Source: Dehalococcoidia bacterium (GTDB taxonomy: Bacteria > Chloroflexota > Dehalococcoidia > Dehalococcoidales > G020351185). From it: a DNA stretch of 20,258 bases. Position 1 is the first letter of the stretch; each line of letters opens with the position of its first letter. The stretch is taken from the NCBI GenBank assembly GCA_030640385.1, contig DAOWJL010000041.1:1-20258 (forward strand), given 5' to 3'. Both the position numbers and the translations under genes were made by a program. Positions 14,693 to 20,258 of this stretch are shown here, one piece after another. Below the pieces are notes generated by a model that was not told the origin of the DNA, did not search any database, and was given only the letters and a program-made list of their open reading frames with translations.

Positions 14693-15235
14693 TCAATCTT
14701 TACTGAAGGGCATTCCCATAAGCTCCAGCAGATGTCTGGCTTCATCATCTGTTTTGGCGGTAGTAACGATACAGACCTCAAAGCCCCGCAACTTATCAAG
14801 CTTATCATAATCTATCTCAGGGAAAACAGATTGTTCCTTGATGCCCAGTGTATAATTGCCGCAACCATCCAGGGCATTCGGAGAAACCCCCCTAAACTCC
14901 CGGATACGGGGCAGGACAACGTTCATCAACCTATCAATGAATTCATACATCCTCTCCCCCCGCAGTGTAACCTTTAAACCAACGGGCATCCCCTCTCTTA
15001 ATTTAAAAGCAGAGATAGACTTCTTGGAGCGGGTTGTTATCGGATGCTGTCCTGAAATAGTCACTATATCACCCTCGGCTGCCTCCAGGGCTTTTGCATT
15101 TTGAATAGCCTCTCCGACGCCGATATTGATCACAACCTTCTCCATTTGTGGTACCTGCATTACGTTTTTATAGCCGTAACGCTCTATCATCCCGGGGACA
15201 ATCTCTTCTTTATACACTTCCTTGAGCCTTGACAT
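14693..15235 (-). CDS. rplE: 50S ribosomal protein L5
   Basis: 5S rRNA-binding protein of the central protuberance that contacts P-site tRNA. At 180 aa it has normal length. Seen in SRLKEVYKEEIVPGMIERYG, QVPQMEKVVINIGVGEA, TRSKKSISAFKLREGMPVG and the end LLELMGMPF. ATG 15235 begins immediately after the rplX stop with no gap, and the GGAGGT ribosome site is inside rplX. Confidence 0.98.
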   Translation of the reverse strand: MSRLKEVYKEEIVPGMIERYGYKNVMQVPQMEKVVINIGVGEAIQNAKALEAAEGDIVTISGQHPITTRSKKSISAFKLREGMPVGLKVTLRGERMYEFIDRLMNVVLPRIREFRGVSPNALDGCGNYTLGIKEQSVFPEIDYDKLDKLRGFEVCIVTTAKTDDEARHLLELMGMPFSKD

Positions 15236-15547
15236 CTAATCAATTACCTCCTGGCAGACCCTACAGAAGCGGACCTTCTTACCGTCCTCCAGAAAACGAA
15301 AGCCAAGCCGGGTGGGTTTATTGCACTTATCACACAGGAGCATCACCTTGGATATATGCACTGGTGCCTCCAATTCTATTACTCCGGCTTGCCTTGCCTG
15401 ACGTGTTGCCTTGGTGTGCCTCTTTATAAAGTTGATACCTTCTACAATCAACGTTTCGTCCTTGGGATGGGCAATACGGACCTTGCCTTTTTTGCCTTTA
15501 TCCTTGCCGGATATCACCATTACCGTATCGTTTTTTCTTATAATCAT
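15236..15547 (-). CDS. rplX: 50S ribosomal protein L24 with zinc-ribbon cysteines
   Basis: Assembly-initiator protein near the tunnel exit. It is 103 aa with an N-terminal KOW motif (KNDTVMVISGKDKGKKGKV) and INFIKRHTKATRQ. The C-terminal part carries Cys72, Cys75, Cys95 and Cys98 in CxxC...CxxC arrangement (LCDKC and FCRVC), a potential zinc ribbon seen in L24 of some lineages but absent in others such as E. coli. It lies between rplN and rplE, with 34 nt upstream. Confidence 0.97.
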   Translation of the reverse strand: MIIRKNDTVMVISGKDKGKKGKVRIAHPKDETLIVEGINFIKRHTKATRQARQAGVIELEAPVHISKVMLLCDKCNKPTRLGFRFLEDGKKVRFCRVCQEVID

Positions 15548-15581
15548 AATATCAATCGTATTTTTATTATTTAATCCTTCT

Positions 15582-15950
15582 TTACAAAACCTCGGGTGCC
15601 AGCGAAATAATCTTCGTATAATTCTTATCCCTCAATTCCCTGGCTACCGGCCCGAATATTCTTGTCCCTTTTGGATTATTTTTCTCATCAAGAATAACAG
15701 CTGCATTTTCATCAAACCTGATATAGGAGCCATCGGGGCGCCGGTATTTGCGGGCACAGCGTACAATCACTGCCCGCACAACCTCTTTCTTCTTTACCAC
15801 CCCATCAGGAGTCGCCTTCTTAACCGATGCCACGATAACATCGCCGATATGGGCGAATTTACGCCTGGTACCACCGGGGACATTTATACACATAATCTGC
15901 CGGGCGCCGGTATTATCAGCTACTTTAAGTCTGGTATAGGTTTGAATCAT
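15582..15950 (-). CDS. rplN: 50S ribosomal protein L14
   Basis: Large-subunit interface protein contacting 16S rRNA. It is 122 aa, the standard length. Signature: MIQTYTRLKVADNTGARQIM, then AHIGDVIVASVKKATPDG, YIRFDENAAVIL and GTRIFGPVARELRDKNYTKI. ATG 15950 is clear. It follows rpsQ by 17 nt. Confidence 0.98.
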   Translation of the reverse strand: MIQTYTRLKVADNTGARQIMCINVPGGTRRKFAHIGDVIVASVKKATPDGVVKKKEVVRAVIVRCARKYRRPDGSYIRFDENAAVILDEKNNPKGTRIFGPVARELRDKNYTKIISLAPEVL

Positions 15951-15967
15951 ATCTGTTTATCTCTCCC

Positions 15968-16249
15968 TTAGACTACTTCCTGGGGTTTAACCTCAACCAT
16001 TTCTTGCCGCGTTATTATCTCGTCTACCCGCCATCTTTTCTGCCGGGACAAAGGTCTCGTTTCTATAATTCTTACTTTATCTCCCACCCGGCACTTGTTA
16101 TTCTCGTCATGGGCTTTATATCTAACAACCCTTTTAAAGGTCTTTTTGTACAGCGGATGGCGTTTTAACGTTTCCACGGCGACAACCACAGTCTTTTCCA
16201 TCTTGTCGCTGACAACATGACCGATTCTGGTTTTTCTCTTCTCCTCCAT
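15968..16249 (-). CDS. rpsQ: 30S ribosomal protein S17
   Basis: Primary 16S rRNA binder of OB fold. At 93 aa it has usual length. Recognised by GHVVSDKMEKTVVVAVETLK, RHPLYKKTFKR and GDKVRIIETRPLSRQKRW. ATG 16249 begins 4 nt after the rpmC stop. It lies in standard S10-spc order between L29 and L14. Confidence 0.98.
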   Translation of the reverse strand: MEEKRKTRIGHVVSDKMEKTVVVAVETLKRHPLYKKTFKRVVRYKAHDENNKCRVGDKVRIIETRPLSRQKRWRVDEIITRQEMVEVKPQEVV

Positions 16250-16253
16250 ATAT

Positions 16254-16457
16254 TTAAACCTGCCTTTTCTCCAGTTGCCGCTGGCGAATCTCTGTCTTTA
16301 TACGAGCAATTGTCTTTTTTACGTTTGGTATATCGCGGTGGTTTTTCAACTGCTTTGTAGCGGCGCTAAAGCGTAGGTCAAAATACTCCTTTTGAGCCGT
16401 CTCCACTTGCTTAATCAACTCCTCGTCACTGAGGGCTCTTACTTCTTTAGCCTTCAA
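16254..16457 (-). CDS. rpmC: 50S ribosomal protein L29
   Basis: Small two-helix protein at the tunnel exit, near the signal-recognition-particle docking site. It is 67 aa: MKAKEVRALSDEELIKQVE, YFDLRFSAATKQLKN, and IARIKTEIRQRQLE. The start is TTG 16457, inside the last codons of rplP (11-nt overlap); the family start MKAKE supports it. A GGGAG lies some 10 nt upstream. Confidence 0.96.
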   Translation of the reverse strand: MKAKEVRALSDEELIKQVETAQKEYFDLRFSAATKQLKNHRDIPNVKKTIARIKTEIRQRQLEKRQV

Positions 16458-16911
16458 CTGATGTCATCTCCCTCTTTGAAGAAACTCCACCAACCGCCAC
16501 AACCGATTCTCTGACCACGAATCTGGTATCAATGGGCAATTTATGCGCAGCCAGACGCATCGCTTCCTTGGCTGTTTCGTAGTCCACGCCACTTAATTCA
16601 AACAGGATTTTACCTCGCCTGACTACGGCTACCCAGTGGTCAGGGGCGCCCTTGCCGCTGCCCATTCTGGTTTCTGCCGCCTTCTTGGTAACCGGTTTGT
16701 CCGGGAAAACACGTATCCATACTTTACCGCCACGGCGCATATAGCGCACAATAGCTCGACGTGCAGCTTCAATCTGACGGCTCGTCATCCAGACTGTTTC
16801 CAGTGCCTTTAGACCATAATCGCCAAAGTTAATCTCCGCCCCCGCCTGGGCTGCACCCCGGCGGTGCCCCTTATGACTCTTTCTGTATTTTACCCGCTTC
16901 GGTTGTAACAT
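16447..16911 (-). CDS. rplP: 50S ribosomal protein L16
   Basis: Large-subunit protein close to the A-site tRNA and peptidyl-transferase centre. It is 154 aa against about 137 in many bacteria; the extra residues are a C-terminal VGGVSSKREMTSVEG-like tail. The core is normal: LQPKRVKYRKSHKGHRRG, GGKVWIRVFPDKPVTKKAAE and RMGSGKGAPDHWVAVVRRG. ATG 16911 lies 41 nt inside rpsC, an unusually long overlap here, in the extra S3 tail. Confidence 0.97.
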   Translation of the reverse strand: MLQPKRVKYRKSHKGHRRGAAQAGAEINFGDYGLKALETVWMTSRQIEAARRAIVRYMRRGGKVWIRVFPDKPVTKKAAETRMGSGKGAPDHWVAVVRRGKILFELSGVDYETAKEAMRLAAHKLPIDTRFVVRESVVAVGGVSSKREMTSVEG

Positions 16912-17917
16912 CCGTCTTTTCTTCCTTTATTTCTTCCACCGTGCTAGTCGGTGCAGCTTTATCTACTTTCTTCCTTGCAACCTTTTTCTTTGTCTCTTTT
17001 GTTTCAACCTTTTTTTCTTTGGTCGCTTTCTTAGCTTTCGGCTTAGCCTCTTTCTTTTCGATAGCTTCCTCTTCTACCGGTTTTTCTCCCTCTGCTTCAG
17101 CCACCGGTTTCTTTCTGGTTACTTTCTTGGCTTTCGGTTTAGCCTCTTTTTCCTTTTCGGCAGCCGGGGCTGCTTCCTTCTTTTCGACAGCTTTCTCTTC
17201 TACCGGCTTTTCTTCTTTGGCTGCTGTTTCTGTTTCTGCAATCACTTCAACCGCCGGTTCAATAGCCATCTCTTCAACCATTTCTTCAGCTTCCGGCAGG
17301 ATATCGCCTCTGTATATCCAGACTTTTACCCCGATTTTCCCCAGAGTTGTATTTGCCTCTGTAAAGCCATAATCAATATCGGCTCGCAGCGTATGTAACG
17401 GCACCCGCCCCTGGTGCATCATCTGCCGGCGAGCTATCTCAGCACCGCCCAGCCTTCCGGAGCAGGTTATTCTCATCCCCTTGGCACCAGCCTGCATGGT
17501 ACGGAATAAAGCCTGCTTCATTGCCCTGCGGTAGGCAATACGGCGTTCCATTTGCTCGGCTACCACCCTGGCTACCAGATAGGCATCCATCTCTGGCTGA
17601 CGAATTTCCTGTATGTTTAACTGAATCCTATTACCGATAAGTTCCTCAAGGTAATGGCGGGTTTCATCAACCCGCTGCCCGCCGCGGCCGATAACAATTC
17701 CGGGGCGGGAAGTATATATGGTTATCGTTACCCTGTTTGCCTGTCGCTCTATTTCCACCAAGGATACTCCGGCTTCGGCATACCTTGAGCGAATAGCCTT
17801 CCTGATCTTTACATCTTCCTGGATATACTCAGAATAGTGCTTATCGGCATACCATTTAGCCTGCCAGTCTTTTATGATACCTATTCTGAATCCCAGCGGA
17901 TGAACCTTGCGCCCCAT
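16871..17917 (-). CDS. rpsC: 30S ribosomal protein S3 with long K/E-rich C-terminal extension
   Basis: Forms part of the mRNA entry tunnel and helicase activity of the 30S subunit. Residues 1 to about 213 are ordinary S3: MGRKVHPLGFRIGIIKDWQA, the KH-domain motif GIVIGRGG (73-80), GMRITCSGRLGGAEIARRQ and the end VKVWIYRGDILPEAE. Most bacterial S3 proteins end near here at 210-240 aa; this one is 348 aa. The additional ~130 residues are almost all K, E, A, P, V and T, with internally repeated blocks (236-249 and 278-291 share 12 of 14 residues). The ATG shares one base with the rplV stop (TAATG). The 3' end overlaps rplP by 41 nt. The core call is certain; the role of the tail is not known. 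Confidence 0.98.
   Translation of the reverse strand: MGRKVHPLGFRIGIIKDWQAKWYADKHYSEYIQEDVKIRKAIRSRYAEAGVSLVEIERQANRVTITIYTSRPGIVIGRGGQRVDETRHYLEELIGNRIQLNIQEIRQPEMDAYLVARVVAEQMERRIAYRRAMKQALFRTMQAGAKGMRITCSGRLGGAEIARRQMMHQGRVPLHTLRADIDYGFTEANTTLGKIGVKVWIYRGDILPEAEEMVEEMAIEPAVEVIAETETAAKEEKPVEEKAVEKKEAAPAAEKEKEAKPKAKKVTRKKPVAEAEGEKPVEEEAIEKKEAKPKAKKATKEKKVETKETKKKVARKKVDKAAPTSTVEEIKEEKTDVTTEAGKIQKES
17021..17212 (-). repeat. Two degenerate repeats inside the S3 tail
   Basis: Block A (17117-17212) encodes EKPVEEKAVEKKEA and later EAKPKAKKVT. Block B (17021-17086) encodes EKPVEEEAIEKKEA and EAKPKAKKAT. The DNA is also similar, for example CTCTTCTACCGG at the start of each on the given strand. 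Block A carries an additional APAAEKEK segment. The pattern suggests an internal duplication followed by insertion or deletion. Confidence 0.75.
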
Positions 17918-18255
17918 TAAACCTCCTGCTCGTCAACAATAACTGTAATATGGCTAGAACGTTTTATTATCCGGTTCGCCCGTCCTCTAGCCCGTGGACG
18001 AAACCTCTTCATACTTTTCGCCTCATCGGCATATATTGTTACTATCTTCAAATTTGCAGGTGTCATCTGGAAGTTGTTCTCGGCATTAGCCGCCGCCGAT
18101 TTCACCGCCTTGGCTACCACGAGCGCCAGTGGCGATGGTGAATATTTTAGTATAATCAAGGCATCATCAACCTTTTTACCCCGCACCATATCCACCAGCA
18201 GGCGGATCTTCTGCGAAGATATACCCGTATCTTTAGCTACTGCTCTAACTTCCAT
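17917..18255 (-). CDS. rplV: 50S ribosomal protein L22
   Basis: Its long beta-hairpin lines the peptide exit tunnel at the constriction with L4. It is 112 aa from ATG 18255 (MEVRAVAKDTGISSQKIRLL). A TTG at 18261 would add two residues, but AAGG lies at a better distance for the ATG. It shows VAKAVKSAAANAENNFQM and the hairpin with FRPRARGRANRI. The TAA overlaps the rpsC ATG by one base. Confidence 0.96.
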   Translation of the reverse strand: MEVRAVAKDTGISSQKIRLLVDMVRGKKVDDALIILKYSPSPLALVVAKAVKSAAANAENNFQMTPANLKIVTIYADEAKSMKRFRPRARGRANRIIKRSSHITVIVDEQEV

Positions 18256-18302
18256 CCTCAACCTTAATACAGCCAGAAAATTGAAGGCTGGTTAGCCCTT
18301 TT

Positions 18303-18581
18303 TCACCTGGCTATCTTTTCTCCTTTGGTTACATGCCCCCTGAAGGTTCTTGTAATGGCGAACTCCCCAAGCTTGTGGCCAACCATATTCTCGGTGATAA
18401 AGATGGGTACATGCCGACGGCCATCATGCACCCCTATATTAAGCCCTACCATCTGCGGCAGTATGGTGCACGAACGCGCCCAGGTCTTTATAACCACCTT
18501 CTCTTTAGAAGCCCTTGCCTTTTCAACCTTTGCCAGCAGTTTAGCATTAACCGCCGGTCCCTTTTTTATTGACCTTGACAT
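18303..18581 (-). CDS. rpsS: 30S ribosomal protein S19
   Basis: Head protein of the 30S subunit that complexes with S13. It is 92 aa, the normal length: SRSIKKGPAVNAKLL, TWARSCTILPQMVGLNIGVH, and ITENMVGHKLGEFAITRTFR. ATG 18581 lies 5 nt after the rplB stop. The gap to rplV is 47 nt, the longest in this part of the cluster, with no evident structure. Confidence 0.98.
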   Translation of the reverse strand: MSRSIKKGPAVNAKLLAKVEKARASKEKVVIKTWARSCTILPQMVGLNIGVHDGRRHVPIFITENMVGHKLGEFAITRTFRGHVTKGEKIAR

Positions 18582-18586
18582 TTTAT

Positions 18587-19414
18587 TTATTTACCCCTGC
18601 GTTTAACAATAAGCCTATCCGAAGCTTTCGGTTTGCGTGTTTTATAACCCAGTGCCGGTTTGCCCCAGGGTGTCTTCGGTCCCGGCATACCTATCGGCGA
18701 CCTACCTTCACCGCCGCCGTGGGGGTGGTCATTCGGGTTCATCGCTGAGCCCCTCACCTGCGGCCGCCGACCCAGCCATCGTATTCTGCCTGCTTTACCC
18801 ATTTTTATATTCTGGTGTTCAACATTGCCCACCTGTCCTAAGGTAGCCATACAATCACTGCGGACACGGCGCATCTCACCCGATGGCAGACGAATAAGGG
18901 TATGTTCACCCTCCTTTGCCATAAGCTGCGCCACTCCACCGGCGCTGCGGACCATCTGTGCTCCCTTGCCTTTTTCCATCTCTATATTGTGAATCAACGT
19001 GCCGCTCGGCATTTGCCCCAGGGCCATGGCGTTACCTGGCTTTAATTCGGCGTTTTCACCTGATTCTATGGTATCTCCAACATTTAGTCCCTGAGGGGAC
19101 AGAATGTAGCGCTTTTCGCCATCAACATAGTAAATAAGGGCGATATTCGCTGAGCGGTTGGGGTCATATTCAATTGCCGCCACACTGCCGGGAATACCAT
19201 ATTTCTCACGCTTAAAATCAATAATACGCAGCCGGCGCTTGGCGCCTCCGCCACGGTGCCTGACGCTTATTCTTCCCTGATTATTACGCCCGGCATTCTT
19301 CTTCAACGGTTTAAGCAGGGATTTTTCCGGCTTGCTCTTCGTAATTTCTGCAAATGTCGAGCCGGTCATACCCCGTCTGCCGGGTGAAGTCGGACGATAT
19401 GTCTTCAGTGCCAT
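18587..19414 (-). CDS. rplB: 50S ribosomal protein L2
   Basis: Highly conserved protein needed for subunit association and peptidyl-transferase centre assembly. It is 275 aa, the usual size. Begins MALKTYRPTSPGRRGMTG; has NNQGRISVRHRGGGAKRR and the invariant MNPNDHPHGGGEGRSP with the essential histidines, ending KASDRLIVKRRGK. ATG 19414 follows rplW by 29 nt. Confidence 0.99.
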   Translation of the reverse strand: MALKTYRPTSPGRRGMTGSTFAEITKSKPEKSLLKPLKKNAGRNNQGRISVRHRGGGAKRRLRIIDFKREKYGIPGSVAAIEYDPNRSANIALIYYVDGEKRYILSPQGLNVGDTIESGENAELKPGNAMALGQMPSGTLIHNIEMEKGKGAQMVRSAGGVAQLMAKEGEHTLIRLPSGEMRRVRSDCMATLGQVGNVEHQNIKMGKAGRIRWLGRRPQVRGSAMNPNDHPHGGGEGRSPIGMPGPKTPWGKPALGYKTRKPKASDRLIVKRRGK

Positions 19415-19443
19415 TACTTACAATAACTCCTCTTCAGAGGATA

Positions 19444-19728
19444 TTATACTCCCTCAAATAGTTCTATTTTATCACCCGTTTTAAGGGTAACAATTGCTTT
19501 TTTCCAGGGAGCTGTTAATATCTGGTGCCTGCCCATACGACGCTGTTTGCCGTGCACCGTTATTATATTGACTGCGGTTACATCCACTTTAAAGGATTTC
19601 TCCACGGCCTGTTTAATCTGATTCTTATTGGCTTCATCTGCCACCTCAAAGACATATTTACCCAGAGCCTGAAGCTGCGAATTCTTCTCCGTTATCAGTG
19701 GACGGTGTAATACCTGGTAGACATGCAT
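19444..19728 (-). CDS. rplW: 50S ribosomal protein L23
   Basis: Tunnel-exit protein that docks trigger factor and the signal recognition particle. It is 94 aa from ATG 19728 (MHVYQVLHRPLITEKNSQLQ), which fits the family start and lies 4 nt after the rplD stop; GGAGG is at 19741-19745. The frame is open upstream to a start at 19764, which would add 12 basic residues and overlap rplD by 32 nt; I consider that unlikely. Also visible: YVFEVADEANKNQIKQAVE and VNIITVHGKQRRMGR. Confidence 0.95.
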   Translation of the reverse strand: MHVYQVLHRPLITEKNSQLQALGKYVFEVADEANKNQIKQAVEKSFKVDVTAVNIITVHGKQRRMGRHQILTAPWKKAIVTLKTGDKIELFEGV

Positions 19729-19732
19729 AAGC

Positions 19733-20258
19733 TTAAGCCGCCTCCTTGCCCCACATTTTTTCAACCTGCCGTACTGCGTCCTCGGTTATCAGCAGCAGCT
19801 TATGCCTGGTAATATCAACTACATTAAGCAGCCTTGATGGAATCGTTGCAACACCGGGTATATTACGCGCCGACTTAATTACATTTTCCATCGGCTCGCT
19901 GGTAGCAATAATTGCCGAGGATTCCACTCCCAGTGCGGCAAACAATTTTACAATTTCTTTTGTTCTTGGCTCATCAATCTTCAATTCTTCAAGGACCATC
20001 ATTTCTTTTTCTTTTGCCTTGGCCGACAGGACACATCTCAATGCCAGCTGACGCATCTTCTTTGGCATCGACTGGCGATAGCTCCTTGGCTTTGGCCCAA
20101 AGGTGACACCACCGCCACGGCGCAATGGCGACCTTACACTACCCGCCCGTGCTCGCCCGGTATGCTTCTGCCTATACATCTTCTGCTTGCTGCCGGCAAC
20201 CTCGCTGCGTGTCTTTGTGCTGGCAGTTCCCTGGCGGGCATTAGCCAGCTGCCTCACC
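19733..20258 (-). CDS. rplD: 50S ribosomal protein L4, N-terminus outside the window
   Basis: Partial: the reading frame runs off the right edge, so the first ~40 residues are missing and the apparent GTG at 20257 is an internal valine codon. The visible 175 residues include the extended tunnel loop: QLANARQGTASTKTRSEVAG, YRQKHTGRARAGSVRSPLRR, GGGVTFGPKPRSY, and the C-terminal globular part NVVDITRHKLLLITEDAV. L4 lines the peptide exit tunnel and, in enterobacteria, also autoregulates the S10 operon; the leader needed for that would lie beyond the window. Presumably preceded by rpsJ and rplC outside. Confidence 0.98.
   Translation of the reverse strand, partial: VRQLANARQGTASTKTRSEVAGSKQKMYRQKHTGRARAGSVRSPLRRGGGVTFGPKPRSYRQSMPKKMRQLALRCVLSAKAKEKEMMVLEELKIDEPRTKEIVKLFAALGVESSAIIATSEPMENVIKSARNIPGVATIPSRLLNVVDITRHKLLLITEDAVRQVEKMWGKEAA

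Noticed and set aside
14686..14808. Extended N-terminus for S14 starting at 14808
   Set aside because: The extra 41 residues do not resemble S14 and overlap rplE by more than 100 nt; ATG 14685 matches the known short type Z start.
15411..15971. 186-codon plus-strand ORF antisense to rplX and rplN
   Set aside because: It covers two certain ribosomal protein genes on the other strand, has no Shine-Dalgarno or recognisable domain, and its composition mirrors the reverse complement of those genes.
16941..17372. 143-codon plus-strand ORF rich in Phe, Ser and Ala
   Set aside because: It is the complement of the low-complexity Lys/Glu/Ala tail of S3; repeated AAG/GAA codons read backwards give Phe/Ser runs without stops.
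19415..19443. Small CCTC...GAGG palindrome between rplB and rplW
   Set aside because: Only a 4-bp stem; it is explained by the AGAGGAG ribosome site of rplB.
19729..19764. Longer L23 starting at 19764
   Set aside because: It would overlap rplD by 32 nt and add 12 basic residues not typical of L23; ATG 19728 fits the family start.

Overview
The window is a bacterial chromosome segment dominated by the S10-spc-alpha ribosomal protein supercluster. The cluster runs entirely on the minus strand, from position 20258 (right edge) down to 4218. The gene content (gene order rplD to rpsI, zinc-binding forms of S4, S14, L36 and L24, a zinc-LID adenylate kinase, truA-rplM-rpsI joined behind rplQ, and gltX next door) fits a Chloroflexota, probably Dehalococcoidia-like, organism. 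That assignment is inference from order and style, not a search result.

Left flank, plus strand (1-2810): the 3' end of an RDD-family membrane protein gene; a 66-aa protein I do not recognise; a gene with an N-terminal HARE-type winged helix and a restriction-endonuclease-like C-terminal domain; and gltX (glutamyl-tRNA synthetase). The HARE/nuclease gene is broken by an in-frame TAA at 1181-1183. The same frame stays open for 50 more codons, looks like the missing end of the nuclease domain, and runs 17 nt into gltX.

Junction (2811-4217): gltX meets a minus-strand three-gene operon converging on it. Between them is about 200 nt holding a C-rich/G-rich imperfect inverted repeat, a strong hairpin that could serve as a bidirectional terminator, and an 18-codon ORF with an excellent Shine-Dalgarno. 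The operon encodes a small beta-rich protein (DUF6941-like), a small VapB-like candidate antitoxin and a PIN-domain (VapC-type) RNase toxin. A 24-bp near-perfect palindrome lies 13 nt upstream of the first gene and is a candidate operator. This accessory cassette sits directly behind the ribosomal cluster in the same direction.

Ribosomal cluster (4218-20258, minus strand, in transcription order): rplD (partial), rplW, rplB, rpsS, rplV, rpsC, rplP, rpmC, rpsQ, rplN, rplX, rplE, rpsN, rpsH, rplF, rplR, rpsE, rpmD, rplO, secY, adk, map, infA, rpmJ, rpsM, rpsK, rpsD, rpoA, rplQ, truA, rplM, rpsI. Genes are packed with short gaps or overlaps (TAATG, TAGTG and ATGA junctions), which suggests one long transcript with translational coupling. 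The cluster makes ribosomal proteins, the Sec translocon channel, adenylate kinase, methionine aminopeptidase, IF-1, the RNA polymerase alpha subunit and a tRNA pseudouridine synthase. The main oddity is ribosomal protein S3, which carries about 130 extra residues of K/E/A/P-rich repeats at its C-terminus and whose gene overlaps rplP by 41 nt.

I saw no rRNA, tRNA, CRISPR array, transposase or phage gene, and no gene-free stretch longer than 300 nt. I did not find a clearly novel large system. The best leads are the broken HARE/nuclease gene, the PIN operon with its palindrome, and the S3 tail.
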